From positions 1 through 64,000 of the forward strand of contig JAVBLA010000013.1 in assembly GCA_031553775.1 (NCBI GenBank): a stretch of 64,000 nucleotides of DNA, in the 5' to 3' direction. A program made the translations under genes and the position numbers. Source of the DNA: JAISFI01 sp031553775 (lineage in GTDB: Bacteria; Bacteroidota; Bacteroidia; Bacteroidales; Azobacteroidaceae). The notes under the pieces are model-generated. The model was not told where the DNA came from. It searched no databases and was given only the letters and a program-made list of their open reading frames with translations. Shown here piece by piece: positions 44,146-52,469 of this stretch (its first letter is position 1; every line of letters begins with the position of its first letter).

Positions 44146-44625
44146 TCAGGAAAATAAATAACAAGGCGGCCCCCGCAAACCTGAAGCCGAGTCAGGAGAA
44201 ACAGAATGATAATTATTTAAATAAGGTGCTTGCCGGAAAAGAGAAAGAAGATCCGGCGGAGTAAATTCAAATGGGATAAAAACAGGGAGCATCAACGTCA
44301 GGAAATCACCTGAATAAAGCTTTATTGACTGTGCAAATGGGACTATCCCCTTTTCCTGATCATTTTCAGTTGTAATCACCAATTGTTCCAACACGCAGGA
44401 ACAATCTCTTCCCGGTTGATTATCTTCCTGATGGTGGGACCAGTCGCAATCGTGCGATATAACATTGTGATGACAACAGTCTGTATGTCCTGCATTGCTA
44501 TGACAATACTCGAGCAAAGTAAAACAAGGCACTCTCCCATGATGATGATGCGGTAAAACAGCATGCATCAGGAGAGAAAACCCGATGGTCAATGCAAAAA
44601 ATATGACTCCTGTTTTTTTGATCAT
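44146..44625 (-). CDS. small exported His/Cys-rich protein (DUF6769-like)
   Basis: The 159-residue protein has an N-terminal hydrophobic segment (GVIFFALTIGFSLLMHAVL), then PHHHHGRVPCF, CHSNAGHTDCCHHN and HDCDWSHHQED, followed by a second hydrophobic stretch (FLTLMLPVFIPFEF). Similar proteins sit next to CusCBA sets in Bacteroidetes; the DUF6769 name is from memory. The ATG at 44625 is chosen over 44739 because it starts the signal segment and lies right behind a promoter box at 44631-44638. Confidence 0.65.
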   Translation of the reverse strand: MIKKTGVIFFALTIGFSLLMHAVLPHHHHGRVPCFTLLEYCHSNAGHTDCCHHNVISHDCDWSHHQEDNQPGRDCSCVLEQLVITTENDQEKGIVPFAQSIKLYSGDFLTLMLPVFIPFEFTPPDLLSLFRQAPYLNNYHSVSPDSASGLRGPPCYLFS

Positions 44626-44630
44626 GGCTG

Positions 44631-44638
44631 CAAAGATA
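44631..44638 (-). promoter_or_regulatory. -7 promoter box directly upstream of the His/Cys-rich gene
   Basis: CAAAGATA is TATCTTTG on the minus strand. It ends only five bases before the ATG at 44625, so the transcript would have almost no leader. No clear -33 box is seen at standard spacing. Confidence 0.5.
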
Positions 44639-44846
44639 ATTATTTTTTTGTGCAATCGGATTGCAAAAGAAAAATACTTCAGTGATTCCGTATTACTCTT
44701 ATATGCAAACCTTTGCCGGAAAAGTATCGTATTTTTCAATGCGGAGCTACATGGGGAATTAATTAAATTTCTGTTTTTTTCTTCGATGTATTATGGATTT
44801 TCTGTTTTTTTGCATCTATAAGGAAAAACCATTAAAATAATCCGAC

Positions 44847-47504
44847 ATGCAAGTAAAACAAAAACATTGGATCATCGCATTCGTACTATTATGGAATGGA
44901 TACATTGCTTATCCTCAAACAGAAAATTCCGGAGAGACAGCGTCCAAATCTGCAAAAAGCACGAAACCGGCAGAAAAACATGTAGCTGCAAACAAAGAAC
45001 ATCAGGAAGACGGTGTGGCTGTCATGACCGACGATGCACCCAGTTATACGGATGAGACCATCAAACCCGGCGAAGTGAGAAAGTTTCATTGGAAAGGGGA
45101 ACAGGTAGAAATACAACAGCGCCCTGCCAGGTACAAAGAGCAAGGAACAGGCTTCGAACTAACCGTCAATTCCTCAGTAAGTGTAGAACAACACACAGCA
45201 TTGCCGAAAATCCAAACCGAATATGCGCAGGGAGAATCTTCAGGAGGGCACCTGCAATGGTTCGGTCCGGAAACCGGCGAGATATTTTCCTGGGGACCGG
45301 CCATACGCAGTCTGGAATACGACGGCAGTTCGTACGATTACGACCGGAACGGGCGATTAGTGGCTGCAGGGACAGGGAATGGCATACCCGCCAACAGTTA
45401 CGGTACAGGAGATTTCTTTCGGACAGGCGTCTCTGTCGGAAACAACTTCAGCCTGTTACTTCCATTCATCGGCAAAAAGCCTTATACGGAAATTAATGCC
45501 GGACAAATACTGAGGAACAGTCCGATCAGGAACTCCGGATATGAATCTTATAATGCTTCCCTGGCTTTCAAAAAAATCAGAATAGGAGAAGTGGAAGCTG
45601 AAGTTGCCGGTGCTTACAACCTTTCTAAAGGGAAATTACTGACTTCCGGGTCCAACACGGCATCCATCATCGGAGCGCTGTTTTCTACCCCGCCCACATT
45701 CGACAATACAAACGGTTTAAGCGCTAAAGATGCCGGTGCGGGAGAACAATCCTGGAAATTACCTTCCGGTTCAATGCGTTCTTTTTCTCCCGGTATAAGC
45801 GATAACCCGTACGCTTTTCTGAATGCTTTACCTGATGAAGAAAAAGGGACACACTTGTTGACTAATCTCCAGGTTAACTACAAGAACTCCATGCACGACG
45901 GCTTTTCTTTCGGATTGAGAGGAAACTATCAACAATATACCAACAACCGGAATACCGGTATCCCGGAAAGTTTCGCTGCCGCATCTTCCGGATTTCGTTC
46001 ATCAGTTTACGATCTGGATTCCCGGTCGGGAGAAATGCAACTGTCTCCATCTTTTCTGATCACTCCCGAGAAACTGTCTTTCCGTTTTTTTACGGATTAC
46101 ATGCTGTACTATGACCGGAAAGACCTTCAATTAAACATCAACAATACGATACCTGACGGGAATAAAGCGGATCTTTACCGCTTATCGAACGAATTGAAAT
46201 ACGGTGTCGATTTTAAGATCCAGGGCTATCGGAAAAGCCTTGCCATACAGTTCTCCAATAGGAATTATTTCAGTAGCACAACTTCAGATTTCACTAATTT
46301 CTTCCCTTACGGAGGGATCAAAGCCGAGCTAATGGATTTCTTGGATGATGTTTTTTACAATCTCAAAGAGTTTTCCCTTTTCTTCAATGCCGGAAAATCC
46401 ATACATGAAGCTCCTTTGGTTTATACAGACCTTTCAGTACTTTCCACTCCCCTGAAATCCGAAAATTTCAACCGTTATTTCGAATATCAATTCATTACTG
46501 CAACCAACAAGATACAGCCTGAGATCAAAAAAGAATACAATGCCGGTCTTACTTTCCAACTGTATAATTTCACACTGAATGCCGATTACTTCAATATTAC
46601 CACTGATAATTTCATCGCTCCGGTTGCTCAATCCAACCGGTTTACCCTCCGGAATACAGCTAAGGTCAATAATTCCGGATGGAATCTTTCGGCTGGATAC
46701 TTCAAATACATCGAACACCAGACCTACCTGAACATAGACCTGAACTGGTCTACATTCGATAATAGGGTAAAATCCACCCTGGACAACCGGTATATCCCCC
46801 TGGCAGGATTCAGTAATATCTCTACAGGGATGCTTGCAGGGAATCCTTTCGGAGCCATTTACGGAACACGGTGGATGAGAGACAACCAGGGCAGACAGGT
46901 GATAGACTACGATGGCTTTCCATTAGTAGATCCTGATATTGCCATGATCGGGGATCCGACCCCCAACTGGACTGCAGGCATCCACACGGCTCTCAATTGG
47001 AAGAAATTCATTTTTGATTTTACGATCGGCATCAGCCAGGGAGGAAATGTCTGGAATGGAACTGCGGCAGCTTTAGATTATCTGGGTATGTCTGAACACA
47101 CAGCAGATCAACGAAACACCCAATCGTATATTTTTCCGGGAATTAACAGACTCGGACAGGAAAACCAAACTCCGGTAGATTTTTACAATCCTGCCCTGCC
47201 GGTAGCCGACAATCGATGGGTACGCTATGGCTTCAGCGGTGTGGGAGAAGAGTATATCAATGATGCTTCCTGGATAAGGCTTTCCAATATAGGCGTACAA
47301 TACAAAATCAACCCGGACTCTGATATTTTCAAGGAAATATCCGTGGGAATCAGCGGATACAACTTGTTGACATTTGCCGGATACAAGGGAGTAGACCCCT
47401 CTTCCTGCCTCTTTAATAATCCTTCCGGAAAAGGCTTGGACCTGTTCAACCTCCCCGGAACCCGCTACTGGATGCTTAATTTGAAAATGAATTTCAGAAA
47501 CTAA
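44847..47504 (+). CDS. SusC-type outer-membrane barrel lacking its plug domain
   Basis: After the signal peptide (HWIIAFVLLWNGYIAYPQ) comes a low-complexity linker of about 80 residues rich in Ser, Lys and Glu. The chain then enters directly what is normally the first barrel strand of a SusC/RagA protein (FELTVNSSVSVEQHTALPKI, QTEYAQGESSGGHLQWFGP). The rest is a full barrel with the usual tail (SDIFKEISVGISGYNLLTFA, GLDLFNLPGTRYWMLNLKMN). There is no CarboxypepD_reg domain and no plug. Both missing parts are found in the next gene. The 885 residues are therefore essentially barrel only. Confidence 0.85.
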   Translation: MQVKQKHWIIAFVLLWNGYIAYPQTENSGETASKSAKSTKPAEKHVAANKEHQEDGVAVMTDDAPSYTDETIKPGEVRKFHWKGEQVEIQQRPARYKEQGTGFELTVNSSVSVEQHTALPKIQTEYAQGESSGGHLQWFGPETGEIFSWGPAIRSLEYDGSSYDYDRNGRLVAAGTGNGIPANSYGTGDFFRTGVSVGNNFSLLLPFIGKKPYTEINAGQILRNSPIRNSGYESYNASLAFKKIRIGEVEAEVAGAYNLSKGKLLTSGSNTASIIGALFSTPPTFDNTNGLSAKDAGAGEQSWKLPSGSMRSFSPGISDNPYAFLNALPDEEKGTHLLTNLQVNYKNSMHDGFSFGLRGNYQQYTNNRNTGIPESFAAASSGFRSSVYDLDSRSGEMQLSPSFLITPEKLSFRFFTDYMLYYDRKDLQLNINNTIPDGNKADLYRLSNELKYGVDFKIQGYRKSLAIQFSNRNYFSSTTSDFTNFFPYGGIKAELMDFLDDVFYNLKEFSLFFNAGKSIHEAPLVYTDLSVLSTPLKSENFNRYFEYQFITATNKIQPEIKKEYNAGLTFQLYNFTLNADYFNITTDNFIAPVAQSNRFTLRNTAKVNNSGWNLSAGYFKYIEHQTYLNIDLNWSTFDNRVKSTLDNRYIPLAGFSNISTGMLAGNPFGAIYGTRWMRDNQGRQVIDYDGFPLVDPDIAMIGDPTPNWTAGIHTALNWKKFIFDFTIGISQGGNVWNGTAAALDYLGMSEHTADQRNTQSYIFPGINRLGQENQTPVDFYNPALPVADNRWVRYGFSGVGEEYINDASWIRLSNIGVQYKINPDSDIFKEISVGISGYNLLTFAGYKGVDPSSCLFNNPSGKGLDLFNLPGTRYWMLNLKMNFRN

Positions 47505-47530
47505 GCATAATCTCCATAAAGCCCATTTTA

Positions 47531-47557
47531 ATTCTCAATTTTCAATTTTCAATTCTT
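47531..47557 (+). repeat. heptamer tract before the alpha-2-macroglobulin gene
   Basis: ATTCTCAATTTTCAATTTTC followed by AATTCTT consists of units close to TTTTCAA and directly precedes the ATG at 47558. It is related to the tracts at 5074-5152 and 38874-38895. Confidence 0.6.
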
Positions 47558-50500
47558 ATGAAAACACAACATATCACCCCGATAATAGTAGTCTTCCTGT
47601 TGGCAAGCGCATTTGCCGCCTCGAAAGAATCAGCCTTCATCAATCAATTGAAAGCACAATTGTTTTCCTACCTGAAGGTCAATAATGAAGAGAAAGTATA
47701 CGTACAAACCGACAAAACCATTTATAAACCAGGGGAATATATATGGTTCAATGCTTTCCTGACAGATGCTTCCAGTGGAAAACCTTCCGGTATCAGCAAT
47801 ATCGTATATGTGGAATTATTCGATCCGAAAGGAAACCTGGCCAAGCGGTCGAAAATTCATGTACAACAAGGCATGGCCGGCGGTGAAATGTATATAGAAG
47901 ATTCCCGGCCCGGCGGATTGTACAAACTCAAAGCCTATACTTCCTGGATGAAAAATTTCGGGGAAGACCGCTATTTCGAAAAAGACCTGCAGGTACAGCA
48001 GGTGATTACGCCCAGGTTACTGTTAAAACCCGATTTTGAAAAGAAAGCTTATGGTACCGGCGATGAAGTCAAAGCAACTCTTTTGGTAACCGACCTCAAC
48101 AACCAAAAAGCAAACCATGCTACCGTTAACGTCAAAGTAAATCTGGAGGGTAAGAGATTCAAAGAGTTCACGGTCTATACCGATCCTGACGGAAAAGCAG
48201 AAATAAACTTCCTGTTACCGAAAGATCTGCATACCCCCGACGGTTTATTACAGGCAATTGTACTTTACCAGGGAGTGGAAGAGTCCGTATCACGTTCCAT
48301 CCCCATTGTCCTCAATAAAATCCGGCTGAAATTTTATCCCGAAGGCGGAACCTGGACCAGCGGCATTTCTTCCAGGATGGCATTCGAAGCCATCAATGAA
48401 TTCGGAAAAGGAGCGGATGTAAGTGGAGAAATCATCGATGAACAAGGTCAAAAAATCACTTCTTTCGATAGTTTCCATTTTGGGATGGGTGCTTTCGAAA
48501 TACATCCCGAAGCCGGGAAACGATATGCCGCACGCATACTGAAACCTGCAGGCACCGACAGTTTGTTTTATCTGCCCGATGCCACACTGCAGACCTGGAG
48601 TTTAAACCTGAATCAACAAACTGCAGCAGGAATTTCCTGGAATATATTTGCTCCTGAAAATGGAAATGCATACCTGGTTGCACAGGTTAACGGTATTCTT
48701 TACGATGCAAAAGACCTGAGCCTGAAAGAAGGAATCAATAAAATTTCTTTCGATACCAGGCAATTACCAGCCGGTGTAGCTGTATTTACACTTTTCAATG
48801 CGTTGGAAAAACCAGTATGCGAACGATTAATAATGGTCAATCCGGAAAAACGCCTGCACATTTCAATCCGGACCGACAAAGAGAAATACAGCCCGGGAGA
48901 ACCGGTCAAAGTAGAAATCAATACTGCCGATGAAAAGGGCAAACCGGTTCCTGCATCCTTATCGTTAGGTGTGGTAGACGAACAAATACTGGCATTGGCA
49001 GATGATAAACAAGACAATATTCTCTCTTACCTGTTGTTGACATCCGACCTGAAAGGAAAGATTTACGAACCATCTTTCTATTTCGACGACAAAGAAAAAA
49101 AATCCCGGGAAGCCATCGATTATCTTTTACTGACGCACGGCTGGAGAAGATTCAATTGGGATGATGTAGCTTATTCCACCCGGAAAAACAATATCGATCC
49201 GGAAAATATCGGACATATTTACGGGCAGGTATTTGACCAGGATCAGAAACCGGTCCGCTCGGAAGTCACCCTGATAGAACTTGGACATAAAAAACGGGTA
49301 CTCCATCTTACGACAAGAGAAAACGGACAATTTGCATTCATCAATGTGGATCCTGCCTCTTCTATAGCATTATTTGCCCCATGGCCGAACCAGATCAAAG
49401 TAACCACCGAAAGACCGGTATTTTTCGAATCCCGTACAAAAATCTTAGACAATGACATCATGAATTTGCTGCAAACAGAAGATATGATGGAAATCCGGGA
49501 AGAAAGAATCGAACCTAATGATCTTCGCCGGAAAATCGTCAAAGAAGAAATAAACGACAATAAAGTGATGATTGTCCAGGCACAGGAGGAACTGATTGAA
49601 CAATGGATGATAGGAAATAATGAATGTGCATTGAATGAAGTAGTGGTAGTTGCATACGGAACAGAGAAAAAATCGATGTTGACAGGATCTGTAACAACTG
49701 TCCAAAGAGATGAAATAAGAGGGATAGGTGATATTTCCGCAGTTTTAAGTGGCAGGGTAGCGGGAGTGGTCGTTTCCGAAGAAAATATCAATGCAGGTAA
49801 TGCTCCTGGAATCAGGATCAGAGGAATCGCCAGTCTTGGGAATCAAGGCAGTGAACCGTTGGTTGTTATCGATGGGATCCCCATGCCTTCCAGAGGAAAT
49901 AATATTTCTCCCCTGAGCCTGGTTAATTTATCAGATATCAGTTCTGTTTCAATACTTAAAGGAGCGGAAGCCTCTTCTATTTTCGGTAGCCGGGCGGCAA
50001 ACGGCGTAATTGTCCTTACTACCAAAAACAGATGGGGATTTCCATACCATACCAAGCGAACATATGAAAACCCGGCCTATACATCTGTTGTACTGAATGC
50101 AACGCCTTCCATGTCGGTTTCCCGTTCTTATTACGAGCTGGCACCCCGTTCTGAAACAGTAGAAGGTATTCGAAGCGATTTCAGAACAACGGTTTACTGG
50201 AAAAACAATGTCACCACCAATGCATTGGGAGTTGCCCGGGTGGAATTTTACAACAATGAAGCGACATCCGCCTTTCGGATCACGGCAGAAGGAATCAGCG
50301 GAAGCGGATTGACCGGAAGAAGCGAATATACCTATTCCACTCGTCTCCCGCTATCTTTAGATGCCAAACTGCCGAATTATTTAAGTTTCGGTGATACCTT
50401 GCAAATTCCGGTATCCATCCGGAATAATACCGGCCAGGAGATGCAACCGGAAATCAGAATCAACCTTAGTACCGGACTCCGGATACTGGGCACGACAATG

Positions 50501-52243
50501 TACAAACCTTCCATCCGGCCGAATACCTCTGAAAAAGTATTGTTTACAGTAGTCAGTACCGGCAATGCCAATCATCATCCGATAGAAATTGAAATGAAAG
50601 ATGGAAAGTTCAGCGACAGGATCAAACATCAGCTCCATGTTTGCCCTATCGGATTTCCACGCAGTTTCAGTTTCTCGGGAAGAGATGCAAGCCAAAGCGC
50701 AAATCTGTCCATCCGGGATATCGAACCCGGCAGTCTGCAGGGAACCGCCACTGTACATATCAGCATCCTGGATGAACTGTTTGCCGGAGCAGAATCCATC
50801 CTGAGGGAACCATACGGTTGCTTTGAGCAGACTTCTTCGGCTACATTCCCGAACATATTTGTCATGCAGCTGATGAACGCCACAGCACAAGGCGATGATG
50901 CCTTGAGAAAAAAAGCTGTGAATCTTATTCAAAAGGGATATGACCGGTTGATGTCGTACGAAATTAAATCCGGAGGATTCGAATGGTTTGGAAATCCACC
51001 CGCAAATGAAGCTCTGACAGCATACGGACTGGTAGAATTCCACGAAATGAACAAAGTGTATGAGGGAGTAAGTGCAGAAATGATCAATCGTACCAAAGAA
51101 TTTTTACTGAGCCGGCGAAACCCGGATGGAACATTCATACAAAGCCGCGGGAAATACGATCATTTGTCTTCCGCCCCATATGCGGTAAACTGCGCTTATG
51201 TTGTATATGCATTGAGCGAAACCGGAACCACCGGTTTCAACAAAGCATACGACTATTCCCTGAATGAAGCTATCAAAAGTAAAGACATGTACCGGATGGC
51301 CTTGATGTCGCTCGCCGCCAGGAATTTAGGCAAACAGGAAGATTGTATACAGATGAGTAATGAATTTTTAAAATTTCTCGGGAACTCAAAGAACTTCGAT
51401 AATTTATCCATAGAAAGTACGATTGTCAACAGTCATGGAAAATCTGCAGTAGTAGAAACCGTTTCCCTATGGGCTGTTTCCCTGATGAGGGAAAAGAATC
51501 CGGACTGGGCAAGCATCGAAAAATGTATCGGGTTTATCGTTTCCAACCGGGGTAGCTATGGTTACGGATCTACACAATCGACCTCGCTGGCCCTTAAAGC
51601 CTTGACAGATTATGCCATAAAAGGATCATCCGGCAAGTCTCCGGGAGTTATGACCTTACAGGTAAACGATACGGAATACGCATTGCCTTTCCATGAGAAT
51701 ACAAGAGGTTCCATCGTCAACGAAACATTCGTAAACAGTATCAGATCCGGGCTAAATACCCTATCCATCCGGTTCGATAAAAATGAAAGCATATTGCCCT
51801 ACTCTGTGATCCTCCGCTGGAATGCGGCGACTCCGGAAAGCTCGGAAAAATGTCCGCTGAAACTTTCAGTCTCCTTATCTCAGAAGAAAATAAAACAAAA
51901 CGAAACGGTTCGTCTCTCCGTCCAACTCCGGAACAAAGAGCAAGGCCAGGGACAACCGATGAGTATGGCTGTTATAGGTATCCCGGCCGGACTCTCCCCT
52001 CAACCCTGGCAATTGAAAGAATTACAGGAAAAAGGAGTCTTCGATTTCTGTGAAATACTCGGCAACCGCTTAGCCGTCTACTACCGGTATCTGAAAGAAG
52101 GGGAAACCAAATCTCTTAACCTCGACCTGAAAGCAGATATTCCCGGGAAATATATCGGAGCCGCATCGTCCGGATACTTGTATTATTTCCAGGAAAACAG
52201 GAACTGGCAGAAGGGGATTGAGGTTGAGATTGTTGGGGAATAG
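47558..52243 (+). CDS. alpha-2-macroglobulin-like protein with inserted SusC N-domain and TonB plug
   Basis: The 1561 residues have a signal peptide without a lipobox (IIVVFLLASAFAASKES) and MG2-type domains (VQTDKTIYKPGEYIWFNAFL). A bait-region-like domain starts near residue 430 (KEKYSPGEPVKVEIN, SLSLGVVDEQILAL). A CarboxypepD_reg-like domain follows (about 552-615, GHIYGQVFDQDQKPVRSEVT), then a complete SusC plug (688-827: NEVVVVAYGT, GRVAGVVVSE, LVVIDGIPMP, RAANGVIVLTTK). The A2M domain and a thioester domain with Cys1088-Phe-Glu-Gln (YGCFEQTSSATFPN) come last. The CxEQ motif can form an internal thioester that traps attackers covalently. The plug matches what the upstream barrel gene lacks. 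Confidence 0.88.
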   Translation: MKTQHITPIIVVFLLASAFAASKESAFINQLKAQLFSYLKVNNEEKVYVQTDKTIYKPGEYIWFNAFLTDASSGKPSGISNIVYVELFDPKGNLAKRSKIHVQQGMAGGEMYIEDSRPGGLYKLKAYTSWMKNFGEDRYFEKDLQVQQVITPRLLLKPDFEKKAYGTGDEVKATLLVTDLNNQKANHATVNVKVNLEGKRFKEFTVYTDPDGKAEINFLLPKDLHTPDGLLQAIVLYQGVEESVSRSIPIVLNKIRLKFYPEGGTWTSGISSRMAFEAINEFGKGADVSGEIIDEQGQKITSFDSFHFGMGAFEIHPEAGKRYAARILKPAGTDSLFYLPDATLQTWSLNLNQQTAAGISWNIFAPENGNAYLVAQVNGILYDAKDLSLKEGINKISFDTRQLPAGVAVFTLFNALEKPVCERLIMVNPEKRLHISIRTDKEKYSPGEPVKVEINTADEKGKPVPASLSLGVVDEQILALADDKQDNILSYLLLTSDLKGKIYEPSFYFDDKEKKSREAIDYLLLTHGWRRFNWDDVAYSTRKNNIDPENIGHIYGQVFDQDQKPVRSEVTLIELGHKKRVLHLTTRENGQFAFINVDPASSIALFAPWPNQIKVTTERPVFFESRTKILDNDIMNLLQTEDMMEIREERIEPNDLRRKIVKEEINDNKVMIVQAQEELIEQWMIGNNECALNEVVVVAYGTEKKSMLTGSVTTVQRDEIRGIGDISAVLSGRVAGVVVSEENINAGNAPGIRIRGIASLGNQGSEPLVVIDGIPMPSRGNNISPLSLVNLSDISSVSILKGAEASSIFGSRAANGVIVLTTKNRWGFPYHTKRTYENPAYTSVVLNATPSMSVSRSYYELAPRSETVEGIRSDFRTTVYWKNNVTTNALGVARVEFYNNEATSAFRITAEGISGSGLTGRSEYTYSTRLPLSLDAKLPNYLSFGDTLQIPVSIRNNTGQEMQPEIRINLSTGLRILGTTMYKPSIRPNTSEKVLFTVVSTGNANHHPIEIEMKDGKFSDRIKHQLHVCPIGFPRSFSFSGRDASQSANLSIRDIEPGSLQGTATVHISILDELFAGAESILREPYGCFEQTSSATFPNIFVMQLMNATAQGDDALRKKAVNLIQKGYDRLMSYEIKSGGFEWFGNPPANEALTAYGLVEFHEMNKVYEGVSAEMINRTKEFLLSRRNPDGTFIQSRGKYDHLSSAPYAVNCAYVVYALSETGTTGFNKAYDYSLNEAIKSKDMYRMALMSLAARNLGKQEDCIQMSNEFLKFLGNSKNFDNLSIESTIVNSHGKSAVVETVSLWAVSLMREKNPDWASIEKCIGFIVSNRGSYGYGSTQSTSLALKALTDYAIKGSSGKSPGVMTLQVNDTEYALPFHENTRGSIVNETFVNSIRSGLNTLSIRFDKNESILPYSVILRWNAATPESSEKCPLKLSVSLSQKKIKQNETVRLSVQLRNKEQGQGQPMSMAVIGIPAGLSPQPWQLKELQEKGVFDFCEILGNRLAVYYRYLKEGETKSLNLDLKADIPGKYIGAASSGYLYYFQENRNWQKGIEVEIVGE

Positions 52244-52245
52244 GA

Positions 52246-52379
52246 TTAGTTAAGAGTTAAGAGTTGGAATTCTTCGAATCAGAGGCTTAATAATCATCAT
52301 TTCAAAGCCAATATAAAAAAAGGAACTACTTCTCCGTGTTTCGTTAATTCTTAACTCTTAATTCTTAACTCTTAACTAA
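52246..52379. repeat. 17-bp perfect inverted repeat made of heptamers, downstream of the A2M gene
   Basis: TTAGTTAAGAGTTAAGA at 52246-52262 is the exact reverse complement of 52363-52379, and the right arm extends to the left with further AATTCTT/AACTCTT units from 52343. The arms are 100 bases apart. Such tracts could fold as a long hairpin in the A2M transcript. Confidence 0.7.
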
Positions 52380-52387
52380 AAAAATAA

Positions 52388-52395
52388 TATATTTG
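52388..52395 (+). promoter_or_regulatory. -7 promoter box ahead of the second sulfatase
   Basis: TATATTTG matches TAnnTTTG and is followed at once by the hairpin at 52397-52430, so the predicted transcription start lies in the 5' arm of that hairpin. Confidence 0.5.
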
Positions 52396-52396
52396 C

Positions 52397-52430
52397 AGCC
52401 GGCTTTCCTTTATTGGAAACCGGCTTTTTT
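52397..52430 (+). terminator. terminator-like hairpin, end of A2M unit or leader attenuator
   Basis: AGCCGG plus TTTCC pair with GGAAA plus CCGGCT around a six-base loop, with C52403 bulged, followed by T6. It could end transcripts from the A2M gene, or, if the promoter box just upstream is used, act as an attenuator at the 5' end of the sulfatase mRNA. Confidence 0.75.
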
Positions 52431-52469
52431 CAGAGAAACCAGTGAGAAAGAATTGCAGAGACAGAACCA

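Noticed and set aside
43814..44264. open frames on the plus strand across the repeat-like intergenic block
   Set aside because: They lack plausible starts and protein-like composition, and the second one runs into the antisense of the His/Cys-rich gene.
44847..47504. ordinary full SusC receptor with its SusD partner
   Set aside because: There is no plug in the translation and no SusD gene next to it; the following gene is an A2M-like protein.
50381..51043. 220-codon open frame on the minus strand
   Set aside because: It lies opposite the A2M thioester region and has no motifs; a shadow.
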